A stretch of DNA of 14,245 nucleotides from DASZBR01 sp033763845 (GTDB lineage: Bacteria > Pseudomonadota > Gammaproteobacteria > DASZBR01), in assembly GCA_033763845.1 (NCBI GenBank), contig JANRJR010000009.1:1-14245 (forward strand), given 5' to 3'. Shown here one piece after another: positions 6,796 to 13,387 of the stretch. Numbering within the stretch: position 1 is the stretch's first letter; every line of letters starts with the position of its first letter. Under the pieces are notes generated by a model. That model did no database searches and was not told the DNA's origin. It saw only the letters and a program-made list of their open reading frames with translations. The translations under genes and the position numbers were made by a program.

Positions 6796-9400
6796 AGCTC
6801 GAGTTAGATTGAGGATTGCTCCCACTCATCACTGCCGTCCCAGGATGAGAGAGTTGGAATATCCCTAAATTGTTGAGATGCTTAACATTTTTTTCAACTG
6901 GATTTACGCCTTTTTGAGTATCCCCTTTTTTGGGATCATCGTAACAATAAGGTTGTCTGGAAAAAATTCTGGAATTTATTTTTAATCCTGACTTTGCGAC
7001 ATTAATTTGTGCCTCACGAAATTTTTTTTCTATCCTCATGCGAAAACTCTCTTCTCCAGCAGAAGCTTGTAAAACCAAAATAGAAAGCTTACAGGGATCA
7101 CAGCTACTTTTATCACTTAGCATATCTATTGCAATCGCCCCCAGTTTTCCATTTCGTTGAAAATCAGGGTCTACTTTCAATTTTTGAATTAATTCTGCCG
7201 CCACCTCATCACACTTTTGGTCTAACCAAAATACACCTGACTGTTCTGAGTGAGAGTGATAAAGCGGTTGGAACTCAGAATGTTTAGCCCTGAGCAATCC
7301 TTCTTGTTGAAAGGGAGAAAATGCAAGGAGTCGTTTTTCGGTCGCAGCAGGATTTTGTTTTGCTCCCTGAAATATCTCAAATCCATTACGAATATTTTCA
7401 AGAACAACGTTATTTTGGACATCTTTACTTTTTTCACATTCTTGACCAACCGTATCGTACTTTAAAAACTCCATGCTCTGGCTCATTCGAATCGGAATAT
7501 GTCTTACATAATATTTTCTATCGCCATCGCAATCAGCGGAAAACGTTACGGTAAAAACAAATCCGACCATTAAATTTTTTGCTGAATCAACTTTCTGCTC
7601 ATCATATACCCTAGGCAAAGAAGCCAATGATAATGTCGGTGTGAATGGAACGGCAATAACGGTTTTTTTCTTGGCAAAATTATTTTTTCCATACAACAAC
7701 GTCAATGCAGACGATCTCGCCAATTCTTCTTGCTCACGTATCTTCAATTCAAAATCCCTAAATTTTTCAAAAACGTCCATATGCCGATGAAAAGCATGAC
7801 TAAAATCTTTCACTTTCTGCGGACTAACATTGTCATCCCACAACAACGCTTTTTTTAAATCTATATTGCTTAATAGCGAGCGAAGTTCATCAGATGCTTG
7901 CTTCGAAAGCACCAACATTCTTCGAATTAATTCAAGTGTGTTTAATTGCTTCAAATTAAATATTTTTTTTACTGCATCGAGTAAAAGCGCGAGAAATTCG
8001 TCAAGTAATTCATATTGAAACGCTAAATAACTATTCCGACTAACTCTTTGAGCAACCGGATTTCGCCCTTGCATAAAAATTTTACACTCATTATATCGAT
8101 CAAATAATACCGTAGACATTTGGGCAATATTTTCATGCTCTTCAACTAGACCTTTAACGTCAAGATATTTTGTTTTCTCACTCGTCATTTGCGCAATCAA
8201 TAACTCATGCCGCAATGAGATGAATAACTCTCGATAATCTTTTCCGGTGAATTCGGGCAAACTATGGAAAAACTCTGACCAATTTAAGGCTCGCCAATCA
8301 GGCCTCTCATCATCCGCAGCTCTTCTATACAGTAAATCATCATAAGAATTTTTTATTTGAGCATAGACTTGGGGAATACTACCCATTTTTGAATACCGCT
8401 TTGTTTGTTGAATAAAGCCTTCTATTTCTTCCGCGGTGTATTCCTCTGGAGGCGTCTGCTCCTCATCTTCATTACTCCCCTGCAACAGCGGCATTTTCAG
8501 CAGTATTTCTAAAAAATCTGGTGGCAACGTATCAGTATCTTGAAAAGTAATGCCGCGCACTCTTTCTGCCATTGCACAAAATTCTGGATCTGTTTGAACC
8601 AGTCTAATTCCAGAAAATCCACACAAATAAGATTTAAGCGAACATTCAAGCCAAAGTTCTTTTAGAAAAAATTGGTCTTCGTCCTCAACAATATGGTCAT
8701 CTAAAATTCGGTTGATATTTTGAAGCAATTCAGTTTTGATTAAACTCACCACTTCAGCACTTTCAGCTTCGCTGAGCGTAATGCTGAATTTCTTTAATAA
8801 CTTAATAGCCGATGAAAATTGTTTTGAAAAAACTTCTCTCTTCGTCTGTGTATATTGAGAAAAGCTTTCAAAAAATCGTCTCGCTTCAACTTTAACGTCT
8901 TCCCAAGAAACATCGTCTAAACACACCAGTGATTTTAATTCAAGGTAACCTTTTATAGGATCGTTCTCTAACGGATAATTCCTAGACAATCTTCTGACTT
9001 CTTGATAATTACCAACAGCACCGCACATCGCAATTTTTTCAGATACCCAAAATGTTCTCGCTTCTTGGCACTCAGCACGATCAATAGCTGTTTGAACATC
9101 GGCTAAACTTTCATCTAGATTTCCCAATAAAAATTTCGCTAATCCACGCGCATAAAAGGTAATTGGTAAAGCAGCTATTTGAAAAGATTGGTTATACAAC
9201 TCGAGTGCGCGCTGGGGACTTCCCCATAAAAGATGACCGTGCGCTTCGAATACGAGTTCAAATGCACGCGCTTCAGCGTCATCCCCACCATTTTCTTCTT
9301 CAGATCCAGCCTCATGCAGAACAACCGCTCTAACGTTTACTTCATCTTCTTCGTCTCTCGGTCTTTTGTCGCCGGGACGAAACGCCTCTTCCTGACTCAT
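6782..9400 (-). CDS. Large uncharacterised protein: TPR-like N-terminus, helical middle, C-terminal deaminase-like domain (candidate effector)
   Basis: I do not recognise this 872-residue protein as a named family member. Start: AAAGGAG (9407-9413) is 6 nt from ATG 9398-9400 but only 3 nt from an adjoining GTG (9401-9403), so ATG is preferred; the GTG would add one residue. Residues 1-45 are acidic, polar and probably disordered, with a basic KRPR patch (12-15). About 45-110 reads as a TPR-like helical pair (GSPQRALELYNQSF, then NLDESLADVQTAI). About 160-560 is mostly charged helix. About 690-815 shows the zinc-deaminase pattern: H717-S718-E719, then a hydrophobic strand and SDKSSCDPC with C767 and C770. 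Family knowledge assigns the His and two Cys to zinc and the Glu to catalysis. No signal peptide or membrane segment is seen. It follows metQ by 66 nt without an obvious terminator or promoter. The deaminase call is an inference from motifs; a structural zinc site is the main alternative. Confidence 0.6.
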   Translation of the reverse strand: MSQEEAFRPGDKRPRDEEDEVNVRAVVLHEAGSEEENGGDDAEARAFELVFEAHGHLLWGSPQRALELYNQSFQIAALPITFYARGLAKFLLGNLDESLADVQTAIDRAECQEARTFWVSEKIAMCGAVGNYQEVRRLSRNYPLENDPIKGYLELKSLVCLDDVSWEDVKVEARRFFESFSQYTQTKREVFSKQFSSAIKLLKKFSITLSEAESAEVVSLIKTELLQNINRILDDHIVEDEDQFFLKELWLECSLKSYLCGFSGIRLVQTDPEFCAMAERVRGITFQDTDTLPPDFLEILLKMPLLQGSNEDEEQTPPEEYTAEEIEGFIQQTKRYSKMGSIPQVYAQIKNSYDDLLYRRAADDERPDWRALNWSEFFHSLPEFTGKDYRELFISLRHELLIAQMTSEKTKYLDVKGLVEEHENIAQMSTVLFDRYNECKIFMQGRNPVAQRVSRNSYLAFQYELLDEFLALLLDAVKKIFNLKQLNTLELIRRMLVLSKQASDELRSLLSNIDLKKALLWDDNVSPQKVKDFSHAFHRHMDVFEKFRDFELKIREQEELARSSALTLLYGKNNFAKKKTVIAVPFTPTLSLASLPRVYDEQKVDSAKNLMVGFVFTVTFSADCDGDRKYYVRHIPIRMSQSMEFLKYDTVGQECEKSKDVQNNVVLENIRNGFEIFQGAKQNPAATEKRLLAFSPFQQEGLLRAKHSEFQPLYHSHSEQSGVFWLDQKCDEVAAELIQKLKVDPDFQRNGKLGAIAIDMLSDKSSCDPCKLSILVLQASAGEESFRMRIEKKFREAQINVAKSGLKINSRIFSRQPYCYDDPKKGDTQKGVNPVEKNVKHLNNLGIFQLSHPGTAVMSGSNPQSNSSYRKT

Positions 9401-9406
9401 CACATT

Positions 9407-9413
9407 CTCCTTT
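9407..9413 (-). promoter_or_regulatory. Shine-Dalgarno that decides the start of the 872-residue gene
   Basis: AAAGGAG on the minus strand is a near-perfect ribosome-binding site. It lies 3 nt from GTG (9401-9403) and 6 nt from ATG (9398-9400), favouring the ATG. It is stronger than the sites before rimP, rbfA or metN, which suggests efficient translation once the gene is transcribed. Confidence 0.75.
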
Positions 9414-9466
9414 GAACTAATTACGCTGAGTAGAAATAGTATGATGTAAAGATTACTTTTCCTGCA

Positions 9467-10288
9467 TCACCACGCCTGAATCGCGCTACCTTTAAAGATA
9501 TTTCGCGCGGCTGCAAGGACTTGTGGTGATTGATATGCTTCTATCAATTCTTTCATTTTCTTTTCTTTTGAATTGTTTTTTGTCGTTACAAAAACATTTG
9601 CATACAACGATTGCTTGTCTTCTAAATAAATCGCATCGTAACGATTTGACGTATTATCACCACGCGCCGGATCTAATCCCGCCGGAATGGCGTAATTAGT
9701 ATTAATCACGGCCGCATCCACATCCGGTAAAACACGCGTTAACTGCCCCGCATCTAACGATTTAATTTTTAACCCCAATGGATTCGACACAATGTCATCC
9801 GTCGTCGATGTGACATTTACATTTGGTTTTAATTTAATTAATCGCGCTTGTTGCAATAACAATAACGCTCGCGCTTCATTCGTCGGATCATTAGGAATCG
9901 CAATAACATCACCGGGTTTCAAATCACTGATGCGATCAACTTTATAGGAATACATTCCCATCGGATAAATAAAACCTTTGGCTACCGCAACTAAATTTCC
10001 TTCATGCATCGTATTCCACATCACCAAATATGGCGTATGCTGAAACATATTCACATCAATACTGCCATCACGTAACGCTTGATTCGGCATGTTGTAATCA
10101 GAAAACGGAATAATTTTGACATGCAGTCCATATTTTTCTAACGCAACATTTTTTGCGACTTCCATTAATTGCGTTTCAGGACCACTGATCGTCCCAACAC
10201 GAATTTGATCCGCGGGCTCTTTCGAATTACAGGAAATTAAAAATATAGAACATAGAAAAATACTCAGGTTTCGCCAAAATTTTAACAT
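9467..10288 (-). CDS. metQ: MetQ, methionine-binding lipoprotein of the MetNIQ importer
   Basis: Periplasmic substrate-binding protein that captures methionine (L and D forms in E. coli) and delivers it to MetNI. It has 273 residues against 271 in E. coli. A lipoprotein signal peptide is visible: basic start MLKFWRN, hydrophobic core (8-18) and lipobox LISC with acylated C20. Family blocks follow: VGTISGPE, NMFQHTPYL, the conserved PNDPTNEARALLLLQ and AVINTNYA. The C-terminus ends in GSAIQAW, close to the E. coli GGAVKGW. GAGGA precedes the ATG by about 8 nt, inside the 12-nt gap after metI. It is the last gene of metN-metI-metQ. NlpA-type paralogues share the fold, but linkage to metNI settles the role. 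Confidence 0.95.
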   Translation of the reverse strand: MLKFWRNLSIFLCSIFLISCNSKEPADQIRVGTISGPETQLMEVAKNVALEKYGLHVKIIPFSDYNMPNQALRDGSIDVNMFQHTPYLVMWNTMHEGNLVAVAKGFIYPMGMYSYKVDRISDLKPGDVIAIPNDPTNEARALLLLQQARLIKLKPNVNVTSTTDDIVSNPLGLKIKSLDAGQLTRVLPDVDAAVINTNYAIPAGLDPARGDNTSNRYDAIYLEDKQSLYANVFVTTKNNSKEKKMKELIEAYQSPQVLAAARNIFKGSAIQAW

Positions 10289-10300
10289 GCTTAAATCCTC

Positions 10301-10954
10301 TTACCGTTTATCGAAGATGCGAGAAAATTTATCTCCACAAAACTGAATTAATTGCACCAGTATCACCAAAGTGATTACAGTTATAATCATTGTATCGGTT
10401 TCAAATCGCTGATAGCCATAACGAATTGCAAAATCACCTAATCCGCCACCACCGACAGCACCCGCCATCGCCGCATATCCCACCAATGTAATTAACATTA
10501 ACGTAATACCATTCACCATCGCCGGCAAACTTTCGGGTAACAATATTTTTGTAATAATTTGCAAAGGCGTTGCACCCATCGATAATCCCGCCTCTGTTAG
10601 CCCATACGGAATTTCACTCAACGCATTTTCTGCAACACGCGCAATAAACGGAAATGCAGAAAACGTTAATGGAACAATTGCCGCCGTGGTTCCTATAGAA
10701 GTTCCTGTAATTAATCGTGTAACAGGAATTATAGCTACCATTAAAATAATAAACGGCACTGAACGCATGACATTTACAACAATAGATAATATTTTATAAC
10801 CGACCGTATTTTCTAATAATCCATGTTTGCGCATGGTTAACAGCAATACCCCCAACGGTAGTCCTATGACAATAGAAAACAACCCGGCCGCGCCAACCAT
10901 ATATAGCGTTTGCAGTGTTGCAATTAATAATTCAAAGAGTCTCTCGTGTGACAT
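10301..10954 (-). CDS. metI: MetI, methionine ABC transporter permease
   Basis: Inner-membrane permease that forms a dimer channel for methionine import with MetN. The 217 residues equal the E. coli length. About five hydrophobic segments are visible (roughly 12-40, 52-78, 85-105, 142-168, 190-207). The cytoplasmic coupling motif EAGLSMGATPLQIITKILLP (121-140) carries the conserved Gly that docks on the ATPase. Other family matches are RSVPFIIL and GTSIGTTAAIVPLT. The start ATG lies 23 nt inside the end of metN in another frame, which implies coupled translation and a fixed ATPase-permease ratio. metQ follows after 12 nt. Confidence 0.95.
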   Translation of the reverse strand: MSHERLFELLIATLQTLYMVGAAGLFSIVIGLPLGVLLLTMRKHGLLENTVGYKILSIVVNVMRSVPFIILMVAIIPVTRLITGTSIGTTAAIVPLTFSAFPFIARVAENALSEIPYGLTEAGLSMGATPLQIITKILLPESLPAMVNGITLMLITLVGYAAMAGAVGGGGLGDFAIRYGYQRFETDTMIITVITLVILVQLIQFCGDKFSRIFDKR

Positions 10955-11954
10955 AACCTATCGTCTCAACCTGTAAGTTTTTCTGGGCTAAAAAACGCAA
11001 CCCTGCTTCGCGCTTTTCTTCTTCTGCATCAACTGTAACAATCATAATGCCTAATGTTAAATGCTGAATATATTCCACGCTTCCCTGTAAAATATTTAGG
11101 TTTAACGCATATTCTCGTGCTAGTTGCGTAATGATAGGCTCCGCTGCTGCATGGCCCTTAAAATATATTCGCCAAACAGGAACGGTGTTCTCTTGTGGAG
11201 CAGGCAATATCTTCTCCTGTAAAATCGCAGGCAATTCTGCACGCAATGCCGAATCGACAAAATATTGCGTGATAGCTTTTTGAGGGGCTGCAAATACATC
11301 CGCAACTTTGCCATCTTCGACAATGTGTCCATCTTCCAAAACTAACACACGGTCACAACTGTGTTTAATGACATGCATTTCATGGGTGATTAATAATATG
11401 GTTAAACCCAACTCAACATTAATTTTCTTTAATAAATATAAGATGGCTTCAGTATTGTGCGGGTCTAACGCAGACGTCGCTTCATCACACAACAATATTT
11501 TGGGCTCTAACGCTAACGCACGCGCGATCGCGACACGTTGCTTTTGTCCACCGCTTAACTGCGCCGGATACTGATCTTTTTTATCGCTCAATCCAACTAA
11601 TTCTAATAACGCTAAAATTTTATCTGTTCTTTGGTGATCCAATTTTAAGGGCAACGCAATATTTTCAAAAACGGTTTTGGATTGTAATAAATTAAATTGC
11701 TGAAAAATCATGCCCATGTTTTTTCGGGCAGCGCGCAACCCAGAAGAAGGCATCGACGTTAATTCTTGGCGGTTAATAAAGACTTTTCCAGATGAGGGTT
11801 TTTCTAGCAAATTCGCGCAGCGAATCAGTGTACTTTTGCCAGCCCCACTTTTTCCTATCACACCCACAATTTCACCGGCTTGAACAGTAAAGTTGATGTC
11901 GGTTAGGGCTGGGGTCGCAGCATAATACTTGCTGACATGCTGAAATTCGATCAT
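10932..11954 (-). CDS. metN: MetN, methionine ABC transporter ATP-binding protein with NIL domain
   Basis: ATPase subunit that powers methionine uptake through MetI. The 340 residues compare with 343 in E. coli. The ATPase domain has Walker A GKSGAGKST (34-42), Q-loop around Q85-Q86, signature LSGGQ (133-137), Walker B ILLCDE (153-158) and switch H191. Residues about 260-335 form the C-terminal NIL (ACT-like) domain, which in this family binds methionine and causes transinhibition when the cytoplasmic pool is full. The protein-level control is therefore present. The ribosome-binding site is weak (GAG about 9 nt before the ATG) and lies within an inverted repeat (11956-11969). First gene of metN-metI-metQ, divergent from murA. 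Confidence 0.96.
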   Translation of the reverse strand: MIEFQHVSKYYAATPALTDINFTVQAGEIVGVIGKSGAGKSTLIRCANLLEKPSSGKVFINRQELTSMPSSGLRAARKNMGMIFQQFNLLQSKTVFENIALPLKLDHQRTDKILALLELVGLSDKKDQYPAQLSGGQKQRVAIARALALEPKILLCDEATSALDPHNTEAILYLLKKINVELGLTILLITHEMHVIKHSCDRVLVLEDGHIVEDGKVADVFAAPQKAITQYFVDSALRAELPAILQEKILPAPQENTVPVWRIYFKGHAAAEPIITQLAREYALNLNILQGSVEYIQHLTLGIMIVTVDAEEEKREAGLRFLAQKNLQVETIGYVTRETL

Positions 11955-11955
11955 T

Positions 11956-11969
11956 TATTTGCTCAAATA
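11956..11969. promoter_or_regulatory. Dyad over the metN ribosome-binding region
   Basis: A perfect inverted repeat, TATTTG-CT-CAAATA, begins one base before the metN start codon. As DNA it could be an operator. As RNA it would form a 5-bp AU stem with a GAGC loop that presents or hides the only Shine-Dalgarno-like bases. It is short and AT-rich, so chance is possible. Confidence 0.35.
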
Positions 11970-11981
11970 CGGTTCATTGGC

Positions 11982-12010
11982 CTTACATCTTACGAATCAA
12001 TTGATACAAT
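11982..12010 (+). promoter_or_regulatory. Promoter of murA
   Basis: A -35 CTTACA (11982-11987) and a -10 TACAAT (12005-12010) have the optimal 17-bp spacer, and TG-A directly before the -10 makes it an extended -10 element. The start would fall near 12017, giving a leader of about 24 nt. The GGAG Shine-Dalgarno (12028-12031) is 9 nt before the murA ATG. Confidence 0.65.
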
Positions 12011-12015
12011 CACAA
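11987..12015 (-). promoter_or_regulatory. Probable promoter of metNIQ, overlapping the murA promoter
   Basis: On the minus strand a -35 TTGTGA (12010-12015) and a -10 TAAGAT (11987-11992), each 4 of 6 to consensus, are 17 bp apart. The start would be near 11980. It occupies almost the same bases as the murA promoter, so the two would compete for polymerase. No SAM riboswitch fits in this 86-bp gap, and no clear MetJ box (AGACGTCT) is present. Confidence 0.45.
11996..12005. repeat. 10-bp palindrome in the shared metN/murA promoter spacer
   Basis: ATCAATTGAT is a perfect palindrome within the spacer of both predicted divergent promoters. Its position would let a bound protein affect both genes. 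The half-sites are short, so it may be chance. Confidence 0.35.
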
Positions 12016-12040
12016 GCAGACTTTTCTGGAGTTATCCTCA

Positions 12041-13300
12041 ATGAACAAATTCTTGATTACGGGCAATAAACCGCTCAATGGCGAAATTTGCGTATCGGGC
12101 GCAAAAAACGCCGCGCTTCCTATTATCGCTGGCTGTTTATTAGCTGAAGAACCCGTAACATTATCCAACGTCCCCCACTTAAAAGATGTTACTACGATGT
12201 TAAACGTTTTGGGCGCGATGGGTGCAGAATTTACCTTCGATGAAAAAATGCAGATCCAAATTAATGCCAAAACCGTCAATCAATTTACAGCGCCATATGA
12301 ATTAGTTCGGACCATGCGTGCATCTATCTTAGTATTAGGTCCTTTATTGGCACGATTTGGCGAAGCGATTGTTTCCTTGCCAGGCGGATGTGCGATTGGT
12401 GCACGACCGGTTGATTTACACATCAGCGCCATGGAAGCCTTAGGCGCAACCGTATTAATTGAAAATGGTTATATTCACGCCAAAACATCGGGGCGCTTAA
12501 AAGGTGCGACGATTGTTTTTGATTTGATTACCGTCACCGGCACTGAGAATGTCATGATGGCTGCTGCTCTCGCTGAAGGTACTAGTATACTTAAAAATGC
12601 TGCGCGCGAACCTGAAATCATCGATCTAGCCAACTTTTTAAATGAATTGGGTGCAAAAATTTCTGGCGCCGGAACAGATACTATTACCATAGAAGGTGTT
12701 AAGGCGCTACACGGTTGTTCGTATCGTGTTCTTCCGGATCGCATTGAAGCGGGAACGTATTTAACAGCCGCTGCATGCACACGCGGAAAAATCAAATTAA
12801 AAAATGTCGTTCCAACCATTTTAGAATCTGTCCTAATGAAACTAGAAGAAGCGGGCGCACAAATTGATTTAGGCGATGACTGGATTATGTTAGACATGAA
12901 AGGCAATCGCCCGAAAGCCGTGAATATTCGTACGGCACCGTATCCTGCTTTTCCGACCGACATGCAAGCGCAATTAATGGCATTGAATACTATCGCTGAA
13001 GGTACTGGCACCATAACAGAAACTATTTTTGAAAATCGTTTTATGCATGCTCTCGAATTACAACGAATGGGAGCCAACATCAAACTCGAAGGCAATACAG
13101 CCATTTGCACAGGTGTTGATATGCTTCACGGGGCGCCTGTGATGGCGACTGATTTACGTGCGTCGGCCAGTCTTGTCTTAGCCGCTTTAGCTGCCGAAGG
13201 CGAAACGACCATAGACCGGATTTATCATATTGACCGTGGATATGAATCCATCGAAGAGAAGTTGCGTCAGTTAGGGGCCCAAATCAAGCGGATTGTATAG
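12041..13300 (+). CDS. murA: MurA, UDP-N-acetylglucosamine 1-carboxyvinyltransferase
   Basis: Cytoplasmic enzyme that transfers enolpyruvate from PEP to UDP-GlcNAc, the first committed step of peptidoglycan synthesis. The 419 residues equal the E. coli length. K22 in the SGAKNAALP block, catalytic C117 in PGGCAIGARPVD (E. coli C115), D307 in FPTDMQAQ and R399 in HIDRGYE are all present. Having Cys rather than Asp at position 117 predicts fosfomycin sensitivity of the enzyme itself. The start is supported by GGAG 9 nt upstream and by homology from residue 1. It stands alone on the plus strand and is not next to the ibaG/mla genes that flank it in many gammaproteobacteria. No strong terminator follows. 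Confidence 0.97.
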   Translation: MNKFLITGNKPLNGEICVSGAKNAALPIIAGCLLAEEPVTLSNVPHLKDVTTMLNVLGAMGAEFTFDEKMQIQINAKTVNQFTAPYELVRTMRASILVLGPLLARFGEAIVSLPGGCAIGARPVDLHISAMEALGATVLIENGYIHAKTSGRLKGATIVFDLITVTGTENVMMAAALAEGTSILKNAAREPEIIDLANFLNELGAKISGAGTDTITIEGVKALHGCSYRVLPDRIEAGTYLTAAACTRGKIKLKNVVPTILESVLMKLEEAGAQIDLGDDWIMLDMKGNRPKAVNIRTAPYPAFPTDMQAQLMALNTIAEGTGTITETIFENRFMHALELQRMGANIKLEGNTAICTGVDMLHGAPVMATDLRASASLVLAALAAEGETTIDRIYHIDRGYESIEEKLRQLGAQIKRIV

Positions 13301-13387
13301 ACAAAGGGTGGCATTTAGCCGATTTTTTATGGCACAATGAATCTGACCCCTATACTATATATATGTACACTAAACTGAGGCCAGGCC
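13301..13387 (+). promoter_or_regulatory. Intergenic leader before the right-edge gene, with a -10-like element
   Basis: This 87-bp gap holds an AT-rich run with TATACT (13351-13356), 5 of 6 to a -10, but no convincing -35 at 16-18 bp upstream. GAGG (13377-13380) lies 7 nt before the next ATG and is a good ribosome-binding site. A very short GGC-ATTTA-GCC hairpin with six T's (13310-13328) may weakly terminate murA. Confidence 0.3.

Noticed and set aside
9401..9403. GTG as start of the 872-residue protein
   Set aside because: The Shine-Dalgarno is only 3 nt from this GTG but 6 nt from the adjoining ATG, which is the better start. The difference is a single residue.
9404..9466. A dedicated promoter for the 872-residue gene
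   Set aside because: TTTACA and TACTAT occur in the gap, but neither has a partner element at 16-18 bp, so no promoter is called. Co-transcription with metQ remains possible.
11955..12040. SAM riboswitch or MetJ operator before metNIQ
   Set aside because: The gap is only 86 bp, has none of the helices of a SAM riboswitch, and shows no tandem AGACGTCT-like boxes.
12475..13110. Long open frame (211 codons) antisense to murA
   Set aside because: It lies wholly inside murA, whose sequence is conserved along its full length. The translated product has no recognisable domain, so it is a shadow frame.
13310..13328. Possible murA terminator (GGC-ATTTA-GCC then TTTTTT)
   Set aside because: The stem is only 3-4 bp, too short to call as an intrinsic terminator despite the T-run.
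13330..13345. TGGCAC resembling the -24 half of a sigma54 promoter
   Set aside because: The matching -12 TTGC is missing at the required spacing.
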